From: Pseudomonas tohonis
GTDB lineage: Bacteria > Pseudomonadota > Gammaproteobacteria > Pseudomonadales > Pseudomonadaceae
Direction: 5' to 3'
DNA length: 64,000 nt
Assembly: GCF_012767755.2 (NCBI RefSeq)
Contig: NZ_AP023189.1
Coordinates: 5,024,001-5,088,000, forward strand
The first letter of the stretch is position 1; the number at the start of each line of letters is the position of its first letter. Positions 16,980-25,551 of the stretch are shown piece by piece. The translations under genes and the position numbers were made by a program. The notes beneath the pieces were generated by a model, which saw only the letters and a program-made list of their open reading frames with translations, had not been told where the DNA came from and searched no databases.

Positions 16980-17759
16980 TTACTTCTCGACGAATGCACG
17001 CTCGATCAGGTAGTCGCCGGGCTCGCGCATGCGCGGGGAGATCTTCAGGCCGAAGCTGTCGAGGACCTGGCTGGTCTCGTCGAGCATGCTCGGGCTGCCG
17101 CAGATCATCGCGCGGTCGTCCTGCGGGTTGATCGGCGGCAGGCCGATGTCGGTGAACAGCTTGCCGCTGCGCATCAGGTCGGTCAGGCGGCCCTGGTTCT
17201 CGAAGGGCTCGCGAGTGACGGTGGGGTAGTAGATCAGCTTGTCACGCAGTGCTTCGCCGAAGAACTCGTTCTGCGGCAGGTGCTCGGTGATGAACTCGCG
17301 GTAGGCGACTTCGTTCACGTAGCGCACGCCGTGGACTAGGATCACCTTCTCGAAGCGCTCGTAGGTCTCCGGGTCCTGGATCACGCTCATGAAGGGCGCG
17401 AGGCCGGTGCCGGTGCTCAGCAGGTACAGGTGCTTGCCGGGGTTGAGGTCGTCGAGCACCAGCGTGCCGGTGGGCTTCTTGCTGATGATGATCTCGTCAC
17501 CTTCCTTCAGGTGCTGCAGCTGGGAGGTCAGCGGGCCGTCCGGCACCTTGATGCTGAAGAACTCCAGGTGCTCTTCCCAGTTGGGGCTGGCGATGGAATA
17601 CGCACGCATGAGCGGGCGGCCGTTGGGCTGCTGCAGGCCGATCATGACGAACTGGCCGTTCTCGAAGCGCAGGCCCGGGTCGCGGGTGCACTTGAAGCTG
17701 AACAGCGTATCGTTCCAGTGGTGAACGCTGAGGACGCGCTCGGAGTTCATGTTGCTCAT
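16980..17759 (-). CDS. fpr: Ferredoxin/flavodoxin-NADP reductase
   Basis: A 259-residue FAD enzyme exchanging electrons between NADPH and ferredoxin or flavodoxin. It shows the FAD motif RAYSIAS (about 53-59), FSIKVPDGPLTS, the NADP-binding GTGLAPFMS, and CGSPSM near the C-terminus. The protein ends in AFVEK, typical of the bacterial subclass of this family. It is divergent from finR, whose product activates fpr in P. putida. In P. aeruginosa this enzyme delivers electrons to heme oxygenase and bacterioferritin-ferredoxin. Confidence 0.94.
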   Translation of the reverse strand: MSNMNSERVLSVHHWNDTLFSFKCTRDPGLRFENGQFVMIGLQQPNGRPLMRAYSIASPNWEEHLEFFSIKVPDGPLTSQLQHLKEGDEIIISKKPTGTLVLDDLNPGKHLYLLSTGTGLAPFMSVIQDPETYERFEKVILVHGVRYVNEVAYREFITEHLPQNEFFGEALRDKLIYYPTVTREPFENQGRLTDLMRSGKLFTDIGLPPINPQDDRAMICGSPSMLDETSQVLDSFGLKISPRMREPGDYLIERAFVEK

Positions 17760-17816
17760 TTACGGGGGCTCCGAAAATTTGGATGTCGCCAGCGCCTCGG
17801 GGCGCAATTGCGCGAC

Positions 17817-17845
17817 ATTGTATTGATAGCCACAATATCTGTTAA
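17817..17845 (-). promoter_or_regulatory. Sigma-70 promoter of fpr
   Basis: On the minus strand, TTAACA (17845-17840), 17-bp spacer, TACAAT (17822-17817). The predicted start is near 17810, about 50 bases before the fpr ATG. A dyad GATATA...TATATC (about 17859-17880) lies just upstream and could be part of the FinR operator. Confidence 0.65.
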
Positions 17846-17882
17846 CTGGATTATCAAGATATAGGTTATCGGTTATATCGAT

Positions 17883-18809
17883 ATGCGATTCACACTCCGT
17901 CAACTCCAGGTATTCGTCAGCGTCGCCCAGCAGGGCAGCGTCTCCCGTGCCGCCGAATCGCTGTCGTTGTCGCAGTCGGCGGCGAGCACCTCGCTGACCG
18001 AGCTGGAGCGGCAATCCGGCTGCCAGCTGTTCGATCGCGTCGGCAAGCGCCTCAGCCTCAACGCCCTGGGCCACCAGTTGCTGCCCCAGGCCGTGGGGCT
18101 GCTGGACCAAGCCCGGGAGATCGAGGCGCTGCTCAACGGCAAGAGCGGCTTCGGCTCCCTCGCGGTCGGCGCCACGCTCACGGTGGGCAATTACCTGGCG
18201 ACGCTGCTGATCGGCAGCTTCATGCAACGCCACCCGGAGTGCCAGGTGAGGCTGCATGTGCAGAACACGATGAATATCGTCCAGCAGATCGCCCACTACG
18301 AACTTGATCTGGGTCTAATCGAAGGCGATTGCCAGCATCCGGATATCGAGGTCCTGCCTTGGGTGGAGGACGAACTCGTGGTGTTCTGCGCCCCCGGCCA
18401 TCGCCTGGCCGAGAGCGGCCAGGCCTCGCTGGAGGAACTCAGCCGCGAGGCCTGGATTCTCCGCGAGCAGGGCTCCGGCACGCGCCTGACCTTCGACCAG
18501 GCCATGCGTCACCACCCCACCCCGCTGAACATCCGCCTGGAGCTGGAGCACACCGAAGCGATCAAGCGTGCGGTGGAGTCGGGGCTGGGCATCAGCTGCA
18601 TCTCGCGGCTGGCGCTGCGCGACGCCTTCCGCCGGGGCAGCCTGGTGCCGCTGGAGACGCCGGGGATCGACCTGCGCCGGCAGTTCTACTTCATCTGGCA
18701 CCGGCAGAAGTACCAGACCGCGGCGATGCGTGAATTCCTCGACCAGTGCCGCGAACTGACGGCGGGCGTGCAACGCAGCGACCAGATCGTGCTGCCATCG
18801 ATCGCCTGA
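17883..18809 (+). CDS. finR: FinR, LysR-type regulator of fpr
   Basis: A 308-residue LysR-type activator. The winged-helix DNA-binding region is residues ~1-60 (LRQLQVFVSVAQQGSVSRAAE, then SQSAASTSL), with an effector-binding domain at ~90-295. In P. putida, FinR activates the divergent fpr gene under superoxide and during stress. The pairing here supports that role. Its stop is immediately next to the convergent dgkA stop (no intergenic base), leaving no room for a separate terminator. Confidence 0.88.
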   Translation: MRFTLRQLQVFVSVAQQGSVSRAAESLSLSQSAASTSLTELERQSGCQLFDRVGKRLSLNALGHQLLPQAVGLLDQAREIEALLNGKSGFGSLAVGATLTVGNYLATLLIGSFMQRHPECQVRLHVQNTMNIVQQIAHYELDLGLIEGDCQHPDIEVLPWVEDELVVFCAPGHRLAESGQASLEELSREAWILREQGSGTRLTFDQAMRHHPTPLNIRLELEHTEAIKRAVESGLGISCISRLALRDAFRRGSLVPLETPGIDLRRQFYFIWHRQKYQTAAMREFLDQCRELTAGVQRSDQIVLPSIA

Positions 18810-19178
18810 TCAGCCCAGGAGGATGGTGGCCCAGACTGCGGTGATCAGGCTCAGGGCGACGAACTGAGCGGCGCTGCCCATGTCCTTGGCGTTCTTCGAC
18901 AGTGGGTGGCGATCCAGGGAGATGCGGTCGATGGCCGCCTCCACCGCCGAGTTGAGCAGTTCGACGATCAGCGCCAGCAGGCACGCGGCGATCATCAGCG
19001 CACGCTCGCCACGGCTGACGTCGAGGAAGAAGGTGATGGGGATCAGTACGACGTTGAGCAGCACCAGCTGGCGGAACGCGGCTTCACCGGTGAAGGCGGC
19101 GCGCATGCCGTCCAGGGAATAGCCGGCGGCATTGAGAATACGCTTGAGGCCGGTCTGGCCCTTGAATGGCGATGACAT
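18810..19178 (-). CDS. dgkA: Diacylglycerol kinase
   Basis: A 122-residue, three-helix inner-membrane kinase that recycles diacylglycerol to phosphatidic acid using ATP. The signature NSAVEAAIDRIS carries catalytic and metal-binding Glu and Asp. Helices lie at about 37-55, 60-78 and 103-121. Length matches E. coli DgkA (122). It shares convergent ends with finR and lies downstream of the response regulator erdR on the same strand, an order I remember from P. aeruginosa. Confidence 0.94.
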   Translation of the reverse strand: MSSPFKGQTGLKRILNAAGYSLDGMRAAFTGEAAFRQLVLLNVVLIPITFFLDVSRGERALMIAACLLALIVELLNSAVEAAIDRISLDRHPLSKNAKDMGSAAQFVALSLITAVWATILLG

Positions 19179-19251
19179 AGAGGCGGGACTGCTTGGTAAG
19201 GAGGCCGCAGGCTAACCCGCGACGAATCAAAATTGCGTGAAAACCGCCGGC

Positions 19252-19893
19252 TCAGGCCGAGGGAATCGATTCCATCTGTTGCAACAGCAATGCGGCCTGG
19301 GTGCGGGTGCGCACGCCGAGCTTGCGGAAGATCGCGGTGACGTGGGCCTTGACGGTCGCCTCGGACACGCTGAGCTCGAAGGCGATCTGCTTGTTCAGCA
19401 AGCCCTCGCAGACCATGGTCAATACGCGGAACTGCTGCGGGGTCAGGCTGGCGAGGCCGGCGCTGGCCGCCTTGGCCTCGGCGGAAACGGCAACGCTTTC
19501 CTCCACCTGCGGCGGCCACCAGGCATCCCCATCGAGCACCGCGCTCTGGATCACTTCCAGGGGGCTGGACTTGGGGATGAAACCGCTGGCGCCGAATTCG
19601 CGGGAGCGGACCACCACGGCCGCCTCTTCCTGGGCGGAAATCATCACCACGGGAATCTGCGGGTACTGCCCTCGCAACAGCACCAGGCCGGAGAAACCGT
19701 AGGCGCCGGGCATGTTCAGGTCGAGCAGGACGAGGTCCCAGTCGGCCTTTTCAGCCAGGCGCGATTCGAGTTCGGCGATGCTGGCCACCTCGACCAGCCG
19801 CACATCCGGGCCGAGACCGAGGGTCAGGGCCTGGTGCAAGGCACTGCGGAACAACGGGTGATCATCGGCGATGAGGATTTCGTATGCGGCCAT
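19252..19893 (-). CDS. erdR: ErdR-like NarL/LuxR-family response regulator
   Basis: This 213-residue protein has an N-terminal receiver domain with acidic pocket Asp10/Asp11, phospho-acceptor Asp58 (LLDLNMPG) and a Lys in IPKSS. A LuxR-type helix-turn-helix follows (LTPQQFRVLTMVCEGLLNKQIA, about 150-205). ErdR controls ethanol oxidation and acetate metabolism in P. aeruginosa, and its gene is beside dgkA there. No kinase is encoded next to it, so it is an orphan regulator in this window. Confidence 0.82.
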   Translation of the reverse strand: MAAYEILIADDHPLFRSALHQALTLGLGPDVRLVEVASIAELESRLAEKADWDLVLLDLNMPGAYGFSGLVLLRGQYPQIPVVMISAQEEAAVVVRSREFGASGFIPKSSPLEVIQSAVLDGDAWWPPQVEESVAVSAEAKAASAGLASLTPQQFRVLTMVCEGLLNKQIAFELSVSEATVKAHVTAIFRKLGVRTRTQAALLLQQMESIPSA

Positions 19894-19999
19894 GGGCGAG
19901 TCCTTTTTCTTGTGGGCCCAGAGATGCTGCCGATCCTGTCGGAAACACCCGGCACGGGGGAGGTGCCGCCTCTGCCAAGCCCTGAATGCTTACGGGTTG

Positions 20000-20062
20000 G
20001 CCGTAAAGCGGCGCCCAGCATGCCGACCCGCAACGGGGTGGTCAAGCAGGCATCTTTACGGC
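20000..20062. repeat. 9-bp inverted repeat upstream of the DMT transporter
   Basis: GCCGTAAAG (20000-20008) and CTTTACGGC (20054-20062) are perfect inverted copies 45 bp apart, in the 201-bp gap between erdR and the transporter. CTTACGG at about 19989 gives a third, imperfect copy. They could be regulator half-sites. Confidence 0.4.
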
Positions 20063-20094
20063 AAAGTCTGCGCCTTTGCCCGTCGAGAATCACC

Positions 20095-21006
20095 ATGCGA
20101 AGCCATGCCCTGCGCGCCGATATCCTGATGCTGATCACCGCCGCCATCTGGGGTGCCGCATTCGTCGCCCAACGGCTGGGCATGGATGCCGTCGGGCCCT
20201 TCCTCTATACAGGCCTGCGCTTCACCCTCGGCGCCCTGGTGCTGCTGCCACTGCTGTTCCTTCTGCCACGCACGGCACCGAAAGCGCCACTGAACCGGGG
20301 CATGCTGCTGGGCGGCGTGCTCATGGGCCTGGCCCTGTCGCTGGGCATCAACCTGCAGCAGGTCGGCCTGCTGTTCACCAGCGTGACCAACTCGGGCTTC
20401 ATCACCGGGCTGTACGTGATCATCGTGCCGCTGCTCGGGCTGCTGCTGGGGCATCGCACCGGCACGGGTACCTGGCTGGGCGCCGCAATGGCGGTGGCCG
20501 GAATGTTCCTGCTCAGCGTCGGTGACGGCTTCCAGGTCGCCTCGGGAGACTGGCTGCAACTGGCCGGCGCCTTCGTCTGGGGCGTGCATGTACTGCTGGT
20601 GGGCTTCTTCGCCAGCCGCTACGACCCGATCCGCCTGGCCATCCTGCAGTTCATCACCTGCGCGGTGATCAGCATGGTGCTGGCGCTGTTGCTGGAGGAG
20701 ATCCGCCTCGACGCCATCCTCACCGCCGGCCCGGCGATCCTCTACGGCGGCGTCATTGCCGTGGCCATCGGCTACACCCTGCAGGTGGTGGCACAGAAAC
20801 ACGCGATCGCCTCCCACGCGGCGATCATCCTCTCCCTGGAGGCGGTTTTCGCCGCCATCGCCGGCGCCCTGCTGCTGGACGAGTCGCTGCATGCCCGTGG
20901 CTACCTGGGCTGCGGGCTGATGTTCGTCGGCATGCTGGTGGCGCAGCTCTGGCCGCAACCGAAGGTCGCGGCCGAGGGCGCGGAGGCTGCGCCCGCTCAG
21001 AGATAG
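20095..21006 (+). CDS. EamA/DMT superfamily transporter
   Basis: A 303-residue inner-membrane protein with ten hydrophobic helices in two EamA repeats (about 10-140 and 150-290). Visible features include the ITAAIWGAAFVAQR start and a second-repeat EAVFAAIAGALLLDE motif. Such proteins export metabolites or amino acids; the substrate cannot be read here. The ATG at 20095 follows weak spacing from the control region. The 3' end overlaps the convergent DTW-domain gene by 10 bp. Confidence 0.88.
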   Translation: MRSHALRADILMLITAAIWGAAFVAQRLGMDAVGPFLYTGLRFTLGALVLLPLLFLLPRTAPKAPLNRGMLLGGVLMGLALSLGINLQQVGLLFTSVTNSGFITGLYVIIVPLLGLLLGHRTGTGTWLGAAMAVAGMFLLSVGDGFQVASGDWLQLAGAFVWGVHVLLVGFFASRYDPIRLAILQFITCAVISMVLALLLEEIRLDAILTAGPAILYGGVIAVAIGYTLQVVAQKHAIASHAAIILSLEAVFAAIAGALLLDESLHARGYLGCGLMFVGMLVAQLWPQPKVAAEGAEAAPAQR

Positions 21007-21710
21007 GGCACGAGCGCCTGGTGCGCAGGGCTGGCGAGGTCCAGCGGCAAGGCGCGCTTGGCGCCGATGTAGTGCTCGGTGAAGACATCCAGGTAGGCAT
21101 TGAGCGCCCCCGCGGCGCGCTCGTCGCCGGCCAGCTCCAGGCACAGCGCGGCCACTTCCGCGGTGCACAGGTGCTCGTCGCGGTTGGAGCGGCGCAGGCG
21201 GTAGCGGGAGATCTGCTCCGGCTGCAGGCTTAGCACCGGGAAGCGATCCAGGTAGGGACTCTTGCGGAACATCTTGCGGGCTTCGTTCCAGGTGGCGTCG
21301 AGCAGGATGAACAGCGGGCGCTTGCCGTCCTCCACCTGCACATCACTGACCACTCGCGACTGCGGCTCGACGTACTCCCCGGGGAATACCAGGTACGGCT
21401 GCCATTGCGGGTCGTCGAGCAAGGCGATGATCGCCGGGTCGACTTCGGTGCGCGACCAGCTGAAGGCACTGGTGTCAGCCACGGTGTCGGCGATCAGCCA
21501 GCCGGTGTTGCTGGGTTTCATCGGCTCCGAGTAGTACATGAACAGGCACATGCCGGAGCGGGCCTCCACCTGTGGGCGCAGGGTGCAGAAACAGTAGGGG
21601 GCGATCACCCGGCAACCCGGGCAGCGTGGCGAGCGGGCACCACGGGCGACGAAGGGGCGGGTACTGCGCGCCAGCAGCTCGGCGCGCAGGCGGGAAACGG
21701 CGTGACTCAT
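20997..21710 (-). CDS. DTW-domain tRNA-uridine aminocarboxypropyltransferase (TapT-like)
   Basis: A 237-residue protein. The family motif appears as LLDATWNEARKM (D-x-T-W), with a SAM-binding region around it. CPGC and YCFC in the N-terminal part form a likely zinc site. E. coli TapT (YfiP) adds the acp3 group to uridine 47 of tRNA. Length matches (about 230). Its ATG overlaps the stop of the nitrilase-family gene (ATGA). E. coli has a second DTW family, TuaA, as an alternative. Confidence 0.85.
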   Translation of the reverse strand: MSHAVSRLRAELLARSTRPFVARGARSPRCPGCRVIAPYCFCTLRPQVEARSGMCLFMYYSEPMKPSNTGWLIADTVADTSAFSWSRTEVDPAIIALLDDPQWQPYLVFPGEYVEPQSRVVSDVQVEDGKRPLFILLDATWNEARKMFRKSPYLDRFPVLSLQPEQISRYRLRRSNRDEHLCTAEVAALCLELAGDERAAGALNAYLDVFTEHYIGAKRALPLDLASPAHQALVPYL

Positions 21711-22618
21711 CGGATAGCGGTCCAGGACAACTGATAGAGATCGCGACGCCGGTCCTGGCCGTTACGCACGGCGCCCGCCTCGCGCAGTTGCGCGAGGCGG
21801 GCGAGATCCAGGTCGGCGATCGCGAAGGATTCGATATTGGCATCCGCCTGGGCCAGTACGGCATCAGGCGGGAATGGCAGGTCGGCCGGGCTGAAGATCG
21901 CCGACTGGCTGTACTGGGTGTCGACGTTGTCTACCCCGCGCAACAGGCCAACGCCGCCGGCGATGGCGACGTAGCACTCGTTCTCCACCGCCCGCGCCTG
22001 GGCACAGAGGCGCACACGCAGGTAGCCGTGGCGGGTGTCGGTCCAGAACGGCACGAGGAGTATCTCCAGCCCCTGCTCGCGCAGCAGCCGCGGCAGCTCG
22101 GGGAATTCCACGTCGTAGCAGACGAGGATGCCGACGCGGCCCACGTCGCTGTCGAACACCCGCAGGCTGTTGCCACCTTCGAGACCCCAGACCTCACGCT
22201 CGTTGGGGGTGATGTGCAGCTTGGGCTGGCGGTCCTGGCTGCCATCGCGGTGGCACAGCCAGCTCATGTTGAGCATGCGCCCGCCCTCCTCCAGCGGCAG
22301 GCTGCCCGGGCAGAGGTTGACCCGGTAGCGCTGGGCCAGGCGCGAGAATGCGGCCAGTAGCGGCTCGGTGTACTCGGCGAGCTTGCGCATCTGCGCCGGG
22401 CCCTGGGCGAAGCGCGCGCCCTTGAGCAGGTTGACGTGGAAGAACTCGGGGAACACCGCCAGCTCGACGCCATAGCCGGCGAGGGTCGCCACCGTGTGTT
22501 CCAGGGCCTCCAGCAGGGCCGGCAGCTCGCTGCTCTGGCCGAGCGCCCACTGCACGGTGGCGACACGCACGGGGCGACGTTGCTGGGCGAGCGGCAGGAC
22601 GGTTTCCGGGCCTGGCAT
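21707..22618 (-). CDS. Nitrilase-superfamily carbon-nitrogen hydrolase
   Basis: This 303-residue enzyme has the full catalytic triad Glu58 (FPEFF), Lys133 (QPKLH) and Cys167 (LVCYDVEF). The nucleophile context CYDVEFPE resembles the amidase and omega-amidase branches. It is translationally coupled to the DTW gene. Cytoplasmic. Substrate class cannot be fixed beyond amide or nitrile. Confidence 0.88.
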   Translation of the reverse strand: MPGPETVLPLAQQRRPVRVATVQWALGQSSELPALLEALEHTVATLAGYGVELAVFPEFFHVNLLKGARFAQGPAQMRKLAEYTEPLLAAFSRLAQRYRVNLCPGSLPLEEGGRMLNMSWLCHRDGSQDRQPKLHITPNEREVWGLEGGNSLRVFDSDVGRVGILVCYDVEFPELPRLLREQGLEILLVPFWTDTRHGYLRVRLCAQARAVENECYVAIAGGVGLLRGVDNVDTQYSQSAIFSPADLPFPPDAVLAQADANIESFAIADLDLARLAQLREAGAVRNGQDRRRDLYQLSWTAIR

Positions 22619-22711
22619 GGCGGGCTCCTGAAGGTCGGGGGAATGCCGCGCAGTTTACCTGCGCCTCCACGGAAAAGGGCGGCCGCAGCCGCCCTTCCGT
22701 CACCCCTAGCC

Positions 22712-24412
22712 TCAGAAGGTGTGGTTGAGCGCCAGGCCGATGAAGTGGATCTGGGTCTTGTACTCGCCCTTGTAGTTGCCGCCGTTGCCGGTGCAGCGCA
22801 CGCCGCTGTCGACATACAGGCCGCCGCTGCCGGGCACCCAGCCGGCCGGGGAGCAGTTGTCGGTGTAGTCCATCTTGCCGGTGTCGAACTGCACGAAGCT
22901 GTAGGCGAGGTCCACCGAGGTGTCCTTGAACAGCTTGTAGTTGGCGCCGAAGGACAGCCAGTAGCGATCCGCGTCGGGGAAGCCCGGGTGGCGGGTGGTG
23001 GAGCCGCTGACCGGGCTCTTGTCGTAGGCAACACCGGTGCGCAGCAGCAGGTCGTCGCTGTACTGGTAATTCATCCCCAGGGAGATCTTGTAGGTGTCGT
23101 TCCAGTCCTGCTTGACGCTGAGGTCGCCCTCGGTGACGCCGTTGAAGTAGGGGTAACCGGCAACCTGGTCGAGCCCCACGCCGATGGTGCCCAGGCGCGA
23201 GTGGCGGGTCCAGGTCACGTCGGCCATCAGCGCGACCTTGTCGTTGAGCTGGTGGAAGGCGTTGATGGACAGCGACTCGGGGGTGTCGATCGAGGTGCTG
23301 GCGTTGGAGTTGGGGTGCAAGCGGGTGGCGGCGAAGTCGCCGGGGTTGATCCAGTTGGCAGGATCGAGCACCTGCTCCAGCGCGTCCTGCGGCGGCAGCG
23401 TGATGATCCCGAGGTCGATCCCGCCGCTCAGGTCGGTCGTCGGAGAAGGCACGGCCCCCTGGACACCGGCGAAGCTCCACTTCGACTCACCTTCCAGGGT
23501 GTGCTTGATGTGGGAACGGTAGGAGATGCCGAAGCGGGTGAATTCGGTCGGCTCCCACAGGTACCCGATGTTCCAGCCGAAGCCCCAGTCATCGCCCTTG
23601 GCGCGGAAATAGCCGTCGCCCTGGACGTTGTCGGCGAAGTTGGAGGCCACGCAATCCACGAAGGAGTCGCCTGTCTGCCCGTCGCAGCTACTGATTTCGG
23701 TGGGCACGTTGACGCCATAGAGCAGCGGGATCGCGAACTGCCCGAGAGGGGACGCGGCCAGTTCGGTGACATCCTGGTTGGCGGCGACGAACTGCCCGGC
23801 CAACTGCCGTGAAGCCCCCTTCACATCGGCCGCGCCACGCTGGATCGACTTGATGTACTGGGCCGAGACACCGAAGCCGATGCTGTGATGCTCGTTGAAG
23901 CGGTAGGCGATGCTGGGGTTGAAGTTGACCGTCTCCAGGCTCGCCGACTGGATGCCGTAGCGGCCGCTCCAGTCCTCTTCGTAATCCAGCTTGGCGCCAT
24001 AGGGCACGAAGATTCCCAGCCCGACCGTGACCTGGTCGTTGATCTGCTTGGAGAAGTAGAAGTTCGGCGCCGCGGCGGCGTCCGGCAGGTAGGAACCGGC
24101 ATCGCCATCACCCGTGCCGGTGGGGTTGCCGAACACGTCGGTCGAGCCCTTGTCCTCGTATTCGCCCTTGGGGAGCAGGATGCTCAGCCCGCTGGTCATC
24201 TGGGTGCCCTTGAGGCGGGCGAGCCCGGCAGGGTTGTAGAAGATCACCGAGGGATCGGCGGCTTCCGCGCCATTGGCATGGGCAGTGCCCTGGGCAGAGA
24301 CGGATTGCGAACCGAAGTGATACCCGGACGCCAGGACCGGGGGGGTGAATGTAAGCACCAGACTGCCGCCGCAGAACGCGGTGAGCCAGCCGGCAGGACG
24401 AGTTATTGTCAT
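22712..24412 (-). CDS. FadL/OmpP1-type outer-membrane transport protein, long form
   Basis: This 566-residue outer-membrane beta-barrel has a signal peptide (about 1-28, ending VLASG). The N-terminal hatch region contains the family motif DPSVIFYNPAGLARL. The protein ends in LNHTF, with a terminal Phe as BAM substrates have. FadL proteins carry long-chain fatty acids or other hydrophobic molecules. It is ~120 residues longer than E. coli FadL. The extra length lies in putative loops with cysteine pairs (CDGQTGDSFVDC; CSPAGW...VRC). I chose MTITRP at 24412; a frame extends to 24679 but looks non-coding. Confidence 0.88.
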   Translation of the reverse strand: MTITRPAGWLTAFCGGSLVLTFTPPVLASGYHFGSQSVSAQGTAHANGAEAADPSVIFYNPAGLARLKGTQMTSGLSILLPKGEYEDKGSTDVFGNPTGTGDGDAGSYLPDAAAAPNFYFSKQINDQVTVGLGIFVPYGAKLDYEEDWSGRYGIQSASLETVNFNPSIAYRFNEHHSIGFGVSAQYIKSIQRGAADVKGASRQLAGQFVAANQDVTELAASPLGQFAIPLLYGVNVPTEISSCDGQTGDSFVDCVASNFADNVQGDGYFRAKGDDWGFGWNIGYLWEPTEFTRFGISYRSHIKHTLEGESKWSFAGVQGAVPSPTTDLSGGIDLGIITLPPQDALEQVLDPANWINPGDFAATRLHPNSNASTSIDTPESLSINAFHQLNDKVALMADVTWTRHSRLGTIGVGLDQVAGYPYFNGVTEGDLSVKQDWNDTYKISLGMNYQYSDDLLLRTGVAYDKSPVSGSTTRHPGFPDADRYWLSFGANYKLFKDTSVDLAYSFVQFDTGKMDYTDNCSPAGWVPGSGGLYVDSGVRCTGNGGNYKGEYKTQIHFIGLALNHTF

Positions 24413-25126
24413 TGTTCTCGACTCCCAACTTTTTTGACGGAGCCTCTCGGCACCGTTGAAGCAGCTTTCCTCTTTGGCCGGCACGCAAGTGTTTCCGGGG
24501 TTTTGGCAGGCCAACCTCACTGGGACGCCGGGGACGTCCGCTTTTTTGTGACAGTCCGTGTTTTCCACGCTATCCCCGACCTTTAGTCGTGGTGACCCGC
24601 CAGGTCGCGCGGTGCGGTAACACCCCGGGGCGGAGTCTCCAAAAGGCCGGCCGAAATTGCCGTTTCGCTTATCCGGCAAGGCGTTAAGCGGTACGCCCAG
24701 CCAAAGCGGCTGGGCGATCCAGCGAGCGTTGGCAGGCGTGTTACCGATCGTCCCGCCGGCCGGGACTCGCTCCTCGCAGCGGGCTCGCGGCGGCTATCAT
24801 TTCGCCGCTACGCGCGATAGCACAAAGAATCGGGAAAGGAGCGCGTTGGCTGGCCAGTCGCCATCCGCCCCTGAAGGGACAGACCGGCCAGGCGGCAATT
24901 GATTCAAGCGATGGATTTCGCGGCGATCGCCACAAGGGTTGGATGCACACCGCTACATGAGGAGGAAACCAGGCGAGGCGGGGTCTGCGGGGGCGGATCG
25001 ATTGCCTCTTGATCTGCCAGCCGCGCTTGTTCAGGATGCGCCGACGATAACGCCGGACGATTTCAGGTCGCCGCTGAACACCGGCGCCGACCTCGGGTCA
25101 AAGGCTGCCAACCGTTGGAGATTTTC
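24413..25126. other. Long intergenic region (714 bp) between the FadL-type gene and the PA3611-like gene
   Basis: No protein gene is supported. Contents: a perfect hairpin CGCCCAGCC/GGCTGGGCG (24694-24702/24708-24716); an imperfectly folded block at 24787-24891 with alternative stems (GCGGCG/CGCCGC, GCTATC/GATAGC, CTGGCC/GGCCAG); and an AAGGAG at 24836-24841 followed by a TTG-started 18-codon frame (24846-24902) that could be a leader peptide. I see no riboswitch that I recognise. Confidence 0.5.
24694..24716. repeat. Perfect 9-bp hairpin
   Basis: CGCCCAGCC (24694-24702), loop AAAGC, GGCTGGGCG (24708-24716). No T-run on either strand. Confidence 0.6.
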
Positions 25127-25543
25127 ATGTCACGCCCCCTCGCAATCGCCCTCGTACTCGCCCTGCCCTTCACTGTCCAGGCTGCCTCGCTGAAGGACTT
25201 CGAGCTGACCAAAATGCTGGAAAAAGTGGCCGAGGAAAGCAGCGTCGGGACGCCGCGCGCGATCAACGAGGACATCCTGGACCAGGGTTACACCGTCTCG
25301 GGGGCAGAACTCGTGAACCACCTCAGCGTGCGCGAGGCCCACGCGGCGCAGATGCGCGCCAATCCGGACTCCATGCGCGCACAACTGGCCAACAGCGTGT
25401 GCCGCAACAACGGCTATCGCCAGTTGCTGGCACGCGGCGCAGCACTGCGCTACGAGTTCAGCGAGTACAAGACCAATCGCCCGATCAGCAACGAGCGCTT
25501 CACCGCTTCCGATTGCGGCCTGAGCACCGCACCGGCCAAGTAG
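25127..25543 (+). CDS. Secreted PA3611-like protein (quorum-sensing-regulated virulence factor family)
   Basis: A 138-residue periplasmic or secreted protein. A signal peptide covers ~1-19 (MSRPLAIALVLALPFTVQA). The mature part (SLKDFELTKMLEKVAEESS...) resembles P. aeruginosa PA3611, solved structurally and reported as quorum-sensing regulated. Two cysteines, in SVCRNNGY and ASDCGL, could form a disulphide. The ATG at 25127 follows TGGAG. The biochemical role is unknown. It is next to the RHH gene, the order I recall near recA in P. aeruginosa. Confidence 0.8.
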   Translation: MSRPLAIALVLALPFTVQAASLKDFELTKMLEKVAEESSVGTPRAINEDILDQGYTVSGAELVNHLSVREAHAAQMRANPDSMRAQLANSVCRNNGYRQLLARGAALRYEFSEYKTNRPISNERFTASDCGLSTAPAK

Positions 25544-25551
25544 CCCGGCGC

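Noticed and set aside
24413..24679. N-terminal extension of the FadL-type porin to an ATG at 24679
   Set aside because: The extra 89 residues are Arg/Cys-rich without signal-peptide character; the ATG at 24412 starts a proper signal peptide.
24820..24905. Glycine or SAH riboswitch in the leader before the PA3611-like gene
   Set aside because: Some short pieces (GGACAGA, GGAGCGC) recall these aptamers, but the conserved cores are not present together.
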